Positions 8,482 to 18,202 of a stretch of DNA of 64,000 bases are shown one piece after another. A program made the position numbers and the translations under genes. How positions within the stretch are numbered: position 1 is the first letter of the stretch; each line of letters begins with the position of its first letter. Source of the DNA: Cronobacter dublinensis subsp. dublinensis LMG 23823 (lineage in GTDB: Bacteria > Pseudomonadota > Gammaproteobacteria > Enterobacterales > Enterobacteriaceae). Where the stretch lies: the NCBI RefSeq assembly GCF_001277235.1, contig NZ_CP012266.1, forward strand, positions 2,542,001-2,606,000, in the 5' to 3' direction. Under the pieces are notes generated by a model. It did not search any database, had not been told where the DNA came from, and worked only from the letters and a program-made list of their open reading frames with translations.

Positions 8482-8775
8482 TCAGGCACTCGCCCCTTCG
8501 ATCAAGACAAAGGTGCCGCTCGCCGCGCCGGAGCGCATCGTTCTCGCGGCCTGATACGCCGGGCTATGGTAAAAGCGCCGGGCGTCGTCAAACGACGCGA
8601 ATTCAAAAATCACATGTTTCTCATGCGTCTCGCCTTCCAGGTTCTCATACTGCCCCGACCAGGCAACGACGGTCGGGTTAAATTCCTGCATGGCTTTGGC
8701 GGCGGCGTCGGCATAGTGCGCGTAGGCAGCCGGGTCGGTGATAGTCACGTGAGCGACCAGATAACCTTTGTTCAT
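8482..8775 (-). CDS. DUF1330 family protein
   Basis: 97-aa small cytoplasmic protein of the dimeric alpha-beta barrel (ferredoxin-like) DUF1330 family. Motifs typical of the family are KGYLVAHVTITDPAAYAHYADA at the start, the central HVIFEFASFDDARRFYHSPAYQAA, and a final valine-rich strand (GTFVLIEG). The biochemical role is unknown. It lies just downstream of the aldo/keto reductase on the same strand (67 bp gap) and may be co-transcribed, with the divergent LysR gene as likely regulator. Confidence 0.88.
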   Translation of the reverse strand: MNKGYLVAHVTITDPAAYAHYADAAAKAMQEFNPTVVAWSGQYENLEGETHEKHVIFEFASFDDARRFYHSPAYQAARTMRSGAASGTFVLIEGASA

Positions 8776-8842
8776 TCTCTTTTCCTTCCTGTGTCATTGA
8801 TAGGTTTAGCGCAGGCGCGCCTGAACTGCGTTGTTGCGTCTG

Positions 8843-9892
8843 TTACTGCGCGCCGGCCGGCGCCGGATAGCGCATGGCCTCCTGGCGTTCAATCATCCAT
8901 GCCGGGTAATGCGGGGGCAGCGCGCTTATCGCATCGAGGCGCGCCAGCTCGTCGGCGGTGAGCGTGATGTCAACCGCGCCCAGATTCTCGGTAAGCTGAT
9001 CGAGCCGTTTTGCGCCGATAATAACGCTGGTGACCGCCGGACGAGCCAGCAGCCAGGCGATGGCAATCTGGCTGACCGATACCGAGCGGGCTTCGGCAAT
9101 CGCACGCATGGCCGCCACGCAGTGCCAGGCGTGGTCGCGGTCAACGGGCGGAAAATCAAAGTGGGTACGGCGCGCATCGCGGCTCGCCTCAGAGGCATCC
9201 GGCCCGAATTTACCGGACAGCAATCCGCCCGCCAGCGGCGACCAGACGAGCAGCCCCAGGTGTTCCTCGCTGACCAGCGGCACCAGTTCACGCTCAATGT
9301 CGCGGCTGGCGATGGAGTAATAGGCCTGTAGCGTCTCAACGCGCGTCGCATGCAGCGCTTCGCTGAGGCCCAGCGCCTTACCGAGCCTGCCCGCCGCCCA
9401 GTTAGAGACGCCCACATAGCGCACCAGGCCCTGGCGGGTCAGGTCGTCGAGCGCGCGCAGCGTCTCCTCGACCGGCGTGACGCTGTCGCTCGCGTGGATC
9501 TGGTACAGGTCGATATAGTCGACCTGCAACCGCTCCAGGCTGCGCTGCACGGAGTCCATAATGTGCCCGCGCGACGCGCCCCGGTCGTTCGGCCCTTTGC
9601 CCATCACGCCGCCCGTTTTGGTCGCGAGAACGATGTCGCTGCGCGCCACGCCAGTCTCCCGGAGCGCGTTGCCCGTCATCCGCTCCGACTGGCCGAACGC
9701 GTAAATATCGGCGGTATCGATAAAGTTGACGCCGCCTGCGAGCGCCTTCGCGATCAGCTGATTAGCCTCTTCCTGCGCGACCGCGCCGATGGAGGACCAC
9801 ATGCCCGCCTGGGCGCCGCCGCCGAGCGTCATCGTGCCGAGGCACAGTTCAGAGACGAACATGCCTGTCCGGCCAAGCTGTTTATATTTCAC
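8843..9892 (-). CDS. Aldo/keto reductase
   Basis: 349-aa NADPH-dependent oxidoreductase of the AKR superfamily. The catalytic tetrad is visible: Asp in NFIDTADIY, Tyr in the same DTADIY segment, Lys in VLATKTGG and His in LYQIHASD. C-terminal cofactor-binding residues are in SVIIGAKRLDQLTENLGAVD. The N-terminus MKYKQLGRTGMFVSELCLGTMTLGG is standard for the family. The substrate cannot be read from sequence. It is divergent from a LysR gene across about 200 bp, a common arrangement for a regulator and its target. Confidence 0.93.
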   Translation of the reverse strand: MKYKQLGRTGMFVSELCLGTMTLGGGAQAGMWSSIGAVAQEEANQLIAKALAGGVNFIDTADIYAFGQSERMTGNALRETGVARSDIVLATKTGGVMGKGPNDRGASRGHIMDSVQRSLERLQVDYIDLYQIHASDSVTPVEETLRALDDLTRQGLVRYVGVSNWAAGRLGKALGLSEALHATRVETLQAYYSIASRDIERELVPLVSEEHLGLLVWSPLAGGLLSGKFGPDASEASRDARRTHFDFPPVDRDHAWHCVAAMRAIAEARSVSVSQIAIAWLLARPAVTSVIIGAKRLDQLTENLGAVDITLTADELARLDAISALPPHYPAWMIERQEAMRYPAPAGAQ

Positions 9893-10092
9893 AGAACGCC
9901 CCCTTCTGGCATGAGCGCCGCGCGGCCCGGCACGACGGGCGTCCGGGTGGGGTGAAGGGTGCTGAGGAGATGCGTCATGTTGTCTGCCTTCCTGAAAGTA
10001 TGCGGGTTACGCGGTGTGAAGGCAGTCTATTAAGTATTAATATGGGTATAAATAACCGTAAAATGAACGCACTGTTACTTTTGAGATGAACA

Positions 10093-10998
10093 ATGAAAAA
10101 CCTTGAGCCGCTGCTTATCTTTGCGCGCGTGGCAGAAATGAAGAGCTTTACACAGGCGGCTGAGAGCCTCGGGATCCAGAAAGGCCGCGCCTCGGTGGTG
10201 GTGCGCGAGCTCGAACAGGCAATTGGCGCAACGCTTCTGACCCGCACGACGCGAACCGTACAGCTCACCGAAGAAGGGCGCGCGTTTTATGCCCGTGCGC
10301 GCGATCTGCTATCAGATGCCGAGGAACTGACCTCGATGTTCTCTCATAGCACGACCTCCCTGCGCGGGCGCTTACGGGTCGATATGCCCGCAGTGCTCGC
10401 CGAGAACGTGGTGATCCCTGCCCTGCCGCGCCTGCTCGACGCCCATCCCGAACTTGAGCTGGAGCTATCCTGCACCGACCGCCGGGTGGACCTTATCCAG
10501 GAAGGATTTGACTGCGTCGTGCGCCTGGGGCCCATCGTTGACGAAACGCTGGTGGCGCGCCCGCTGGGCAAATTACGTATGATCAATGCCGCAAGCCCGG
10601 ACTATCTGGCGCGCGTTGGCGTGCCGCAGACGATTGACGATCTTATCCGCCAGGGGCACCGGATGGTGCACTACATGTCAAGCTTTAGCGCCAGACCGGA
10701 CGGATGGGAGTATCCGACAGAAGACGGCTATCAGTCGCTAATGCTGCCGGGCGCGGTCAGGGTAAACAGCGTCCAGGCGTACCATAATGCGGGGATCGCG
10801 GGGTTAGGCTTAATTCAGGGCGGATATTCTACCCTCGCGCCCTGGATGGCGCGCGGCGCGCTGGTTGAAGTGCTTGCCGATTTTCGCCCCGCGCCGCTGG
10901 ATGCGTCTTTCGTCATCGCACACCGGCGAAATTTGTCGCCACGCGTCCGGGCCTTTATGGCCTGGATTGAAGAGGTGTTACAGCCGTATTTCGACTGA
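10093..10998 (+). CDS. LysR-family transcriptional regulator
   Basis: 301-aa regulator. The winged helix-turn-helix at residues 1-60 contains FTQAAESLGIQKGRASVVVRELE, and the rest is a type 2 periplasmic-binding-like effector domain (about 90-295). It falls in the subgroup resembling E. coli YafC/DmlR-type regulators, with RLGPIVDETLVARPLG and GLGLIQGGYSTLAPWMARG. It is transcribed away from the aldo/keto reductase and DUF1330 genes, which are therefore probable targets. The inducer is unknown. Confidence 0.92.
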   Translation: MKNLEPLLIFARVAEMKSFTQAAESLGIQKGRASVVVRELEQAIGATLLTRTTRTVQLTEEGRAFYARARDLLSDAEELTSMFSHSTTSLRGRLRVDMPAVLAENVVIPALPRLLDAHPELELELSCTDRRVDLIQEGFDCVVRLGPIVDETLVARPLGKLRMINAASPDYLARVGVPQTIDDLIRQGHRMVHYMSSFSARPDGWEYPTEDGYQSLMLPGAVRVNSVQAYHNAGIAGLGLIQGGYSTLAPWMARGALVEVLADFRPAPLDASFVIAHRRNLSPRVRAFMAWIEEVLQPYFD

Positions 10999-11163
10999 CG
11001 CCTTCCGAAAGATCGGGAGCGTAAGGCGGCGTACCGCCCTGATGTCGCCGTTACCCCGCTGAAAGCGCAGGAAAAGTATATTCACCATGCTAATTAAACC
11101 GATTGATTCATAATTAATATGTTAAGTTTTTAAAAAACCCATCAGCAGAGGAGAGCGCGCACG

Positions 11164-12894
11164 TTGGACGCCGGGACGATAATTAGTTTGTTTATTCTGG
11201 GTTCGGTACTGGTCACCTGCAGTATCCTGTTAAGTTCATTTTCGTCGCGTCTTGGTATCCCCATTCTGGTGATTTTCCTGGCTATCGGCATGCTCGCGGG
11301 CGTCGATGGCGTAGGCGGCATTCCGTTCGACAACTACCCCTTAGCGTACCTCATCAGTAACCTGGCGCTGGCCGTCATTCTGCTTGATGGCGGGATGCGC
11401 ACCCAGGCGAGCTCGTTTAAGGTCGCGCTGGGGCCCGCGCTGTCGCTCGCGACCGTCGGGGTGCTCATCACCTCGGGGCTGACCGGCATGGCCGCCGCGT
11501 GGCTGTTTAACCTGAATATGATGGAAGGGCTGCTGATTGGCGCGATTGTCGGCTCGACCGACGCCGCGGCGGTCTTCTCGCTGCTCGGCGGCAAAGGGCT
11601 TAACGAGCGCGTCAGCTCCACGCTTGAGATTGAATCCGGCAGTAACGATCCAATGGCGGTGTTTCTCACCATCACGCTGATTGCCATGATCCAGGAACAT
11701 CAGACGGCCCTGAGCTGGATGTTCCTGGTGCATATCGTTCAGCAGTTCGGGCTCGGGATTATCATCGGCCTCGGCGGCGGCTGGCTGTTGCTGAAGATGA
11801 TCAACCGCATTCCGCTGCCGACCGGGCTCTATCCGCTGCTGGCGCTGAGCGGCGGGATCATGGTCTTCTCGGTCACGACGGCGCTCGACGGCAGCGGCAT
11901 TCTGGCGGTTTATCTCTGCGGCTTTGTGCTCGGCAATAAGCCGATTCGCAACCGCTACGGCATTCAGCAAACCTTCGACGGCCTTGCCTGGCTTGCGCAA
12001 ATCGGCATGTTCCTGGTGCTGGGCCTGCTGGTGACGCCGTCGCACCTGCTGCCGATCGCGGTGCCTGCGCTGCTGCTGTCGCTGTGGATGATTTTTATCG
12101 CCCGCCCGCTCTCCATCTTTACCGGGCTGCTGCCATTTCGCGGGTTTACGCTGCGCGAGCGCGTGTTTATCAGCTGGGTGGGGCTTCGCGGCGCGGTGCC
12201 GATTATCCTTGCGGTGTTCCCGATGATGGCCGGGCTGGATCGCGCGAATCTGTTTTTCGACGTGGCGTTTTTCGTAGTGTTGGTGTCGCTGCTCTTTCAG
12301 GGCACGACGCTTGGCTGGGCCGCGAAAAAGGCCAAAGTGGTGGTGCCGGAGGTGGGACGCCCGCAGTCGCGCGTGGGGCTTGATATTCACCCGGAAAACC
12401 CGTGGGAGCAGTTTGTTTATCAGCTGAGCGCCGATAAATGGTGCGTCGGCGCGGCGCTGCGCGACCTGCATATGCCGAAAGAGACGCGCATCGCGGCGCT
12501 GTTTCGTGAAAACCAGCTGATGCACCCGACCGGCAGCACGCGCCTGCGCGAAGGCGACGTGCTGTGCGTGATTGGCCGCGAGCGCGACCTGCCAGCGCTT
12601 GGCAAGCTTTTCAGCCAGTCGCCGCCGGTGGCGCTCGACCAGCGTTTCTTCGGCGATTTTATCCTCGAAGCGGAGGCGAAATTCGCCGACGTGGCGTTTA
12701 TCTACGGGCTTGACGATCGGTCGGCGGTGGATAAAGAGCGCACCATCGGCGAAGTGATACAGACGCTGATTGGCGCGGCCCCCGTGGTGGGCGACCAGGT
12801 GGATTTCGCCGGGATGACGTGGACGGTGGCGGAGAAAGAGAACAACCAGATCCGCCGCATCGGCCTGAAAGTGGCGGAAGACGACGACGAGTAA
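11164..12894 (+). CDS. cvrA: K+/H+ antiporter CvrA (NhaP2)
   Basis: 576-aa inner-membrane antiporter of the CPA1 family that exports K+ in exchange for H+, needed for volume control in low-osmolarity media. About 12 membrane segments span residues 1-395 (for example GSTDAAAVFSLLGGKGLNERVSSTLEIESGSNDPMAVFL, with the transport Asp residues). A cytoplasmic TrkA-C/CorC-like regulatory region covers about 400-576. The start is TTG at 11164, which gives the family N-terminus (M)DAGTIISLFILGS and follows GAGGAG. Its neighbours dadX and dadA are as in E. coli. Confidence 0.95.
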   Translation: MDAGTIISLFILGSVLVTCSILLSSFSSRLGIPILVIFLAIGMLAGVDGVGGIPFDNYPLAYLISNLALAVILLDGGMRTQASSFKVALGPALSLATVGVLITSGLTGMAAAWLFNLNMMEGLLIGAIVGSTDAAAVFSLLGGKGLNERVSSTLEIESGSNDPMAVFLTITLIAMIQEHQTALSWMFLVHIVQQFGLGIIIGLGGGWLLLKMINRIPLPTGLYPLLALSGGIMVFSVTTALDGSGILAVYLCGFVLGNKPIRNRYGIQQTFDGLAWLAQIGMFLVLGLLVTPSHLLPIAVPALLLSLWMIFIARPLSIFTGLLPFRGFTLRERVFISWVGLRGAVPIILAVFPMMAGLDRANLFFDVAFFVVLVSLLFQGTTLGWAAKKAKVVVPEVGRPQSRVGLDIHPENPWEQFVYQLSADKWCVGAALRDLHMPKETRIAALFRENQLMHPTGSTRLREGDVLCVIGRERDLPALGKLFSQSPPVALDQRFFGDFILEAEAKFADVAFIYGLDDRSAVDKERTIGEVIQTLIGAAPVVGDQVDFAGMTWTVAEKENNQIRRIGLKVAEDDDE

Positions 12895-12921
12895 GCGCGT
12901 CGCGCCATAAGGCTTACGTAA

Positions 12922-12948
12922 AAAGGGAAACCCGCGGGTTTCCCTTTT
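12922..12948. terminator. Bidirectional terminator between cvrA and dadX
   Basis: AAAGGGAAACCC / GGGTTTCCCTTT stem with A-rich and T-rich flanks, positioned between convergent genes. Confidence 0.85.
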
Positions 12949-12969
12949 TATTGACCTGACGTGGCGCGT

Positions 12970-14040
12970 TTAGCGTGTGGTGACCGGCACGCGCGGTGCC
13001 AGCGCGCACATCAGCTCATACCCGACCGTGCCGCTCGCCGCGGCGACGTCGTCGATTTTAATCTCATTCCCCCACAGCTCCACCGGACTGCCGATGCCCG
13101 CCTGCGGACACGGCGTGAGATCCACTGCCAGCATATCCATCGACACCGTGCCGACCGTACCGGTCCGCACGCCATCCACCAGCACCGGCGTACCGTCCGG
13201 CGCGTGGCGCGGGTAGCCGTCGGCGTAACCGCCCGCGACAATCCCGATGCGCTGTTCGCGCGCGGCGCGATAGCGGCTGCCGTAGCCGACCGTATCCCCC
13301 GCCTTCAGCGTCTGCACGCCGATAATCTCGCTTTTCAGCGTCATCACCGGTTGCAATCCGCTGGTGGCGATGTCGCGCCACTGGCCGCTCGGCGACGCGC
13401 CATAGAGCACGATGCCGGGGCGTACCCAGTCGAAATGCGCCTGCGAATGCCAGAGCGCCGCGGCGGAGTTGGAGAGCGATCGCGGCGCGTCAATGCCTTC
13501 CGCCGCCTGGTTGATGCGCACCATCGCCTCGTCAATGCCGTCCGGGCGGTCGGCGTCGGCAAAGTGCGCCATCAGGGTTATCTGCCCGACGTTCGCAATC
13601 GCCTTCAGCTGCTGATAAATGCTGTGCACCCGCTCCGGCGCGAAGCCCAGGCGGTTCATGCCGCTGTTGATTTTAAGATAGACATCGAGCGGCGCGTTAA
13701 GCTTCGCGCCGGCGAGCGCCTTTAACTGCCAGTTGCTGTGCACGCTGGTGGTGAGGCGATATTTATCCAGCAACGCCAGTTCGTCGGCGTGAAAAAAGCC
13801 TTCCAGCATCAGGATGGGGCCCTTCCAGCCGCGCTCGCGCAGCAGAATGGCCTCTTCGAGATTAAGCATCGCGAAGCCGTCGGTCGCGCCAAGCGCCGAC
13901 CAGACGCGGTCAAGCCCGTGGCCATAAGCATTCGCTTTGACCACAGACCAGACGCGCGAACGGGGCGCGGCCCGGCGCACCACTTCCAGATTATGACGCA
14001 GAGCCTGCAAATCCAGGCTCGCCTGTATCGGACGAGACAT
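12970..14040 (-). CDS. dadX: Catabolic alanine racemase
   Basis: 356-aa PLP-dependent racemase converting L-alanine to D-alanine for oxidation by DadA. The PLP lysine is in VWSVVKANAYGHGLDRV near residue 34. The catalytic tyrosine of the partner subunit lies in GDTVGYGSRYRA near residue 253. The length matches the catabolic isozyme. It starts 12 bp after the dadA stop, so the pair is a single operon. In E. coli this operon responds to alanine through Lrp and to cAMP-CRP. Confidence 0.96.
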   Translation of the reverse strand: MSRPIQASLDLQALRHNLEVVRRAAPRSRVWSVVKANAYGHGLDRVWSALGATDGFAMLNLEEAILLRERGWKGPILMLEGFFHADELALLDKYRLTTSVHSNWQLKALAGAKLNAPLDVYLKINSGMNRLGFAPERVHSIYQQLKAIANVGQITLMAHFADADRPDGIDEAMVRINQAAEGIDAPRSLSNSAAALWHSQAHFDWVRPGIVLYGASPSGQWRDIATSGLQPVMTLKSEIIGVQTLKAGDTVGYGSRYRAAREQRIGIVAGGYADGYPRHAPDGTPVLVDGVRTGTVGTVSMDMLAVDLTPCPQAGIGSPVELWGNEIKIDDVAAASGTVGYELMCALAPRVPVTTR

Positions 14041-14052
14041 GCGGGTTCCTTC

Positions 14053-15351
14053 TCAGGGATGCGCGCCGTGCAGGCGGTGCGAAGAGGACGGCGTAAAGCC
14101 GGGCGCGTAGCGGGCCACCGAGAGATCCTCAAACGGAATGGCGGGCGTGCGACCGGAGATAATATCGCTCAACAGCTGGCCGGAGCCGCAGGCCATCGTC
14201 CAGCCGAGCGTGCCGTGGCCGGTGTTAAGCCACAGGTTTTTAAAGCCGGTGCGCCCCACGACCGGCGTGCCGTCCGGCGTCATCGGGCGCAGGCCGGTCC
14301 AGAATTTCGCCTGTTCAATATGGCCGCCGCGCGGGTAGAGGTCACGCACGACCATTTCCAGCGTCTCCTGACGCGGTTTCAGCAGCTCGGTGTTAAAGCC
14401 GACGATCTCCGCCATGCCGCCGACGCGGATGCGGTTATCAAAGCGCGTAATGGCGATTTTGTAGGTTTCATCGAGCACGGTGGAGACCGGCGCACCGGTG
14501 TCGTCGGCAATCGGGATGGTAAGCGAGTAGCCTTTCAGCGGGTAGACCGGGATATCGACGATGCCTTTGAGCATGGCGGTAGAGTAAGAGCCGAACGCCA
14601 TCACGTAGCCGTCCGCTTTGATCACTTCATCGCCGCACTTCACGCCGTAAATGCGCTGGCCTTCCGAGAGCAGACGATCCACCGGCGTGTTGTAGCGAAA
14701 CACGACGCCTGCCTCTTCGGCCATCTGCGCAAGGCGCGTGGTAAAGAGCTGGCAGTCGCCGGTTTCGTCATTCGGCAGTTGCAGCCCGCCGGTGAGCTTA
14801 TGCGCGACCTCGGCCAGCGCCGGTTCGACCTGCGCCAGCTCGGCGGCTTTCAGCAGACGGAACGGCACGCCTTCGCTCTCCAGCACCGCGATATCGCGCG
14901 AGGCGTTTTCATACTGCTGCTCGGTACGAAAGAGTTGCAGCGTGCCGCCCTGACGGCCTTCGTACTGAATGCCGGTGGATTCGCGCAGCGCTTTTAAGCA
15001 GTCGCGGCTGTATTCCGCAAGGCGCACCATGCGCCCTTTGTTCTGCATGTAGTGGCGGGTGTCGCAGTTGCGCAGCATCTGCCACATCCATTTCAGCTGG
15101 AAGTGCGTCCCGTCCAGGCTTATCGCCAGCGGCGCGTGGCGCTGGAACATCCATTTAATGGCCTTCAGCGGCACGCCGGGCGCGGCCCAGGGCGCCGCGT
15201 AGCCGGGCGAGATTTGCCCCGCGTTGGCGGCGCTGGTTTCCAGCGCCGGGCCCGGCTCGCGATCGATAACCGTTACTTCGTGCCCCGCCTGGCGTAAATA
15301 CCAGGCGCTGGCGACCCCGACTACCCCACTCCCCAGCACGACTACATGCAT
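14053..15351 (-). CDS. dadA: D-amino acid dehydrogenase
   Basis: 432-aa membrane-associated FAD enzyme that oxidises D-amino acids, chiefly D-alanine, to 2-oxo acids and passes electrons to the respiratory chain. The FAD dinucleotide fold is at the very N-terminus (VVVLGSGVVGVASAWYLRQAGHEVTVIDRE). The C-terminal DAO-family segment has GLRPMTPDGTPVVGRT and NTGHGTLGWTMACGSGQLLSD. It is the first gene of the dadAX operon. Confidence 0.97.
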   Translation of the reverse strand: MHVVVLGSGVVGVASAWYLRQAGHEVTVIDREPGPALETSAANAGQISPGYAAPWAAPGVPLKAIKWMFQRHAPLAISLDGTHFQLKWMWQMLRNCDTRHYMQNKGRMVRLAEYSRDCLKALRESTGIQYEGRQGGTLQLFRTEQQYENASRDIAVLESEGVPFRLLKAAELAQVEPALAEVAHKLTGGLQLPNDETGDCQLFTTRLAQMAEEAGVVFRYNTPVDRLLSEGQRIYGVKCGDEVIKADGYVMAFGSYSTAMLKGIVDIPVYPLKGYSLTIPIADDTGAPVSTVLDETYKIAITRFDNRIRVGGMAEIVGFNTELLKPRQETLEMVVRDLYPRGGHIEQAKFWTGLRPMTPDGTPVVGRTGFKNLWLNTGHGTLGWTMACGSGQLLSDIISGRTPAIPFEDLSVARYAPGFTPSSSHRLHGAHP

Positions 15352-15674
15352 GTCCTCTTCCTTCTCAGGCTAAAGAATAATTAACTGATTACAAATTGAT
15401 AACCCAGAAGAAAATATTATTCAACATATGGCTTTTTTATGGTGAGCCGACTCACAACTTTCCCCGCCACAGCGGGGATGACGCTTTCAGGATCTCCTGC
15501 TTCCCTTCCCTGCCCGGCAAAATAAAATTCTGCGACACCCGGCATTTACCGACAGTCGGGCTCAGGAAATCGCGCAGAAAAAATTTTTGCCGTGGCGCTG
15601 ATAAGGCGGGGGTGATCTATGCTTGAAATTAAGGCTCTCCCCGGATGAGAGCCGCTAACAATGAGGGCGCGCTG
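15352..15674. other. dadA-ycgB divergent intergenic region
   Basis: About 320 bp with no convincing gene. The dadA-proximal half is AT-rich (15375-15440), as expected for an Lrp/CRP-controlled promoter, but I cannot assign specific boxes with confidence. The ycgB ribosome-binding site GAGGG is at 15663-15667. Confidence 0.4.
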
Positions 15675-17210
15675 ATGGCTACCGTAACTGATTCCCAGAA
15701 AAAGGATACCCAACGTCTGAGCGACGGGCCGGACTGGACGTTTGAATTACTGGACGTTTATCTCGCCGAGATCGACCGCGTGGCGAAACTCTACCGGCTG
15801 GACACTTACCCGCATCAGATTGAGATAATCACTTCCGAGCAGATGATGGACGCCTACTCAAGCGTCGGGATGCCGATTAACTACCCGCACTGGTCGTTCG
15901 GCAAAAAATTCATCGAGACCGAGCGGCTCTATAAGCACGGCCAGCAAGGGCTCGCCTACGAGATTGTGATTAACTCCAACCCGTGCATCGCGTATCTGAT
16001 GGAAGAGAACACTATCACCATGCAGGCGCTGGTGATGGCGCACGCCTGTTACGGCCACAACTCATTTTTTAAGAATAACTATCTGTTTCGCAGTTGGACC
16101 GACGCCAGCTCGATTGTCGATTACCTGATTTTCGCCCGCCATTACATCACCCAGTGCGAAGAGCGTTACGGTGTCGATGAGGTCGAGAAGCTGCTGGACT
16201 CCTGCCACGCGCTGATGAATTACGGCGTCGACCGTTATAAACGCCCGCAGAAGATCTCGTTGCAGGAGGAGAAAGCGCGTCAGAAAAGCCGCGAGGAGTA
16301 TCTGCAAAGCCAGGTGAATATGCTGTGGCGCACGCTGCCGCGACGCGAGGAGGAAAAAACCGTCGAGGCGCACCATCGCTTCCCGGAGGAGCCGCAGGAG
16401 AACCTGCTCTATTTCATGGAGAAGAACGCCCCGCTGCTGGAGCCGTGGCAGCGAGAGATCCTGCGCATCGTGCGTAAGGTGAGCCAGTATTTCTACCCGC
16501 AGAAGCAGACCCAGGTAATGAACGAAGGCTGGGCGACGTTCTGGCACTACACCATCCTTAATCATCTCTATGATGAAGGGAAAGTGACCGAGCGCTTTAT
16601 GCTGGAGTTTCTGCACAGCCACACCAACGTGGTGTTCCAGCCGCCCTATAACAGCCAGTGGTACAGCGGCATTAACCCGTATGCGCTGGGCTTCGCCATG
16701 TTCCAGGACATTAAACGCATCTGCCAGAACCCGACCGAGGAAGACCGCTACTGGTTCCCGGATATCGCGGGATCTGACTGGCTGGAGACGCTGCATTTCG
16801 CGATGCGCGATTTCAAAGACGAGAGCTTTATCAGTCAGTTCCTGTCGCCAAAAGTGATGCGCGATTTCCGTCTCTTCACGGTGCTGGATGACGATCGCAA
16901 CAATTACCTGGAGATTGCGGCCATTCATAACGAAGAAGGCTACCGGGCGATTCGCAACGAGCTATCGGCCCAGTACAACCTCAGTAATCTTGAGCCGAAT
17001 ATCCAGGTGTGGAACGTTAACCTGCGCGGCGACCGCGCGCTGACGCTGCGTTACATCCCGCAAAACCGCGCGCCGCTTGATAAAGGCCGCCGCGAGGTGC
17101 TCAAGCATGTGCATCGGCTGTGGGGGTTTGACGTGCTGCTGGAGCAGCAGAACGAAGACGGCAGCATTGAGCTGCTGGAGCGCTGCCCGCCGCGTATCAA
17201 TACGCTGTAA
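15675..17210 (+). CDS. ycgB: SpoVR-family protein YcgB
   Basis: 511-aa cytoplasmic protein of the SpoVR/YcgB family, very close to E. coli YcgB throughout (for example PHWSFGKKFIETERLYKHGQQGLAYEIVINSNP and VMNEGWATFWHYTILNHLYDEGKVTERFMLEFLHSHTNV). The ATG at 15675 is preferred over the one at 15645 because GAGGG lies 7 bp before it and the length then matches the family. In E. coli ycgB is an RpoS-dependent stationary-phase gene; the molecular function is undetermined. A terminator separates it from convergent fadR. Confidence 0.95.
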   Translation: MATVTDSQKKDTQRLSDGPDWTFELLDVYLAEIDRVAKLYRLDTYPHQIEIITSEQMMDAYSSVGMPINYPHWSFGKKFIETERLYKHGQQGLAYEIVINSNPCIAYLMEENTITMQALVMAHACYGHNSFFKNNYLFRSWTDASSIVDYLIFARHYITQCEERYGVDEVEKLLDSCHALMNYGVDRYKRPQKISLQEEKARQKSREEYLQSQVNMLWRTLPRREEEKTVEAHHRFPEEPQENLLYFMEKNAPLLEPWQREILRIVRKVSQYFYPQKQTQVMNEGWATFWHYTILNHLYDEGKVTERFMLEFLHSHTNVVFQPPYNSQWYSGINPYALGFAMFQDIKRICQNPTEEDRYWFPDIAGSDWLETLHFAMRDFKDESFISQFLSPKVMRDFRLFTVLDDDRNNYLEIAAIHNEEGYRAIRNELSAQYNLSNLEPNIQVWNVNLRGDRALTLRYIPQNRAPLDKGRREVLKHVHRLWGFDVLLEQQNEDGSIELLERCPPRINTL

Positions 17211-17231
17211 GCGGCTTGCGGTTAAAACGAA

Positions 17232-17255
17232 AAAGGCTTCCCGAAGGAAGCCTTT
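17232..17255. terminator. Bidirectional terminator between ycgB and fadR
   Basis: AAAGGCTTCC-CGAA-GGAAGCCTTT stem-loop followed by T residues, placed between convergent stop codons. Confidence 0.9.
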
Positions 17256-17271
17256 TTTCTGTCTGTCGCGC

Positions 17272-17991
17272 TTAGCGGGTGTGCATCGCCAGATCGCCCG
17301 GCAGATTTTTCTGCATTCGGTGCCAGATCTCGCCACTCTCACGCCCGTAGGTGCGCACGATGTCGTAGACCTGATCGTACTGCCCTTCGCGGGAGAGCGT
17401 GCCAAGCTTATGGTAAAAGCCCAGCGCCAGGCTGCGCGCTTCCGGGTTGGAGAAATAGTGGCGGCCGATGCGGGTGTAGAGCCCTTTCATGCCGTTGAGG
17501 ATAAGCCCGTAAATCGGGTTGCCGGAGGCGAACGCCAGACCGCGGAAAATGTTGTAGTCGAGATCGGCGAACGCGTCCGCATGATCTTCCACTTCATCCG
17601 CCGTGGCGAGCACTTCACGCGCGCGCTCCGGGTGCATACGCAGCGCGGTGCGAATAAAAATCGTCGCGATGTTGGTACGCACGGAGAGCAGGTTGTCGAT
17701 AAGCTGCGGCACGCTTTCGTGGTCGAGACGCGCCAGGGTTTCGAGGATATTGAGGCCCGAGGTTTCCCAGAAGTTGTTTACTTTGGTCGGCTTGCCGTGC
17801 TGGATAGTCAGCCAGCCATCGCGCGCCAGGCGCTGCAACACTTCACGCAGGGTGGTGCGCGTCACGCCAATCAGTTCAGAGAGTTCGCGTTCAGCAGGCA
17901 GAATGGATCCCGCCGGGAAGCGGTTATTCCAGATGCTTTCAATAATGTACTCTTCCGCGAAACCCGCCGGGCTCTGCGCCTTAATCACCAT
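17272..17991 (-). CDS. fadR: Fatty acid metabolism regulator FadR
   Basis: 239-aa GntR-family regulator that represses fatty acid degradation (fad) genes and activates fabA/fabB; acyl-CoA releases it from DNA. The N-terminal winged helix (about 1-74) has RELSELIGVTRTTLREVLQRLARDGWLTIQHGKPTKV. The all-helical acyl-CoA-binding domain follows, with FRGLAFASGNPIYGLILNGMKGLYTRIGRHYF. The start at MVIKAQSPAGFAEEY (17991) gives the E. coli length; the longer frame adds 10 unsupported residues. Its probable target fadD is in this window. Confidence 0.97.
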   Translation of the reverse strand: MVIKAQSPAGFAEEYIIESIWNNRFPAGSILPAERELSELIGVTRTTLREVLQRLARDGWLTIQHGKPTKVNNFWETSGLNILETLARLDHESVPQLIDNLLSVRTNIATIFIRTALRMHPERAREVLATADEVEDHADAFADLDYNIFRGLAFASGNPIYGLILNGMKGLYTRIGRHYFSNPEARSLALGFYHKLGTLSREGQYDQVYDIVRTYGRESGEIWHRMQKNLPGDLAMHTR

Positions 17992-18202
17992 AATGAGCTT
18001 TCCAATACACCTAAGATGCAAAATTCACTCATCATACCAGACGCGCCGGAGCGCAGATAGCATGACGAAAAGTAAAAAAAGGGATCGGGGTTCGGTTTCT
18101 GGCCTTCCCCGCCGCCCCGCCACACGCGCCTGCGGCTTGATTGCCGCCCCGCTGCCGGGTACCCTGACATGTTAACGAAAAATAACCGTAAAGGATCATG
18201 GC

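Noticed and set aside
11341..12525. 394-codon minus-strand frame opposite cvrA
   Set aside because: Low-complexity His/Arg/Gln composition, typical of the antisense of a membrane protein gene; cvrA is unambiguous.
13738..14997. 419-codon plus-strand frame opposite dadX/dadA
   Set aside because: It spans two genes and their junction and shows no recognisable domain.
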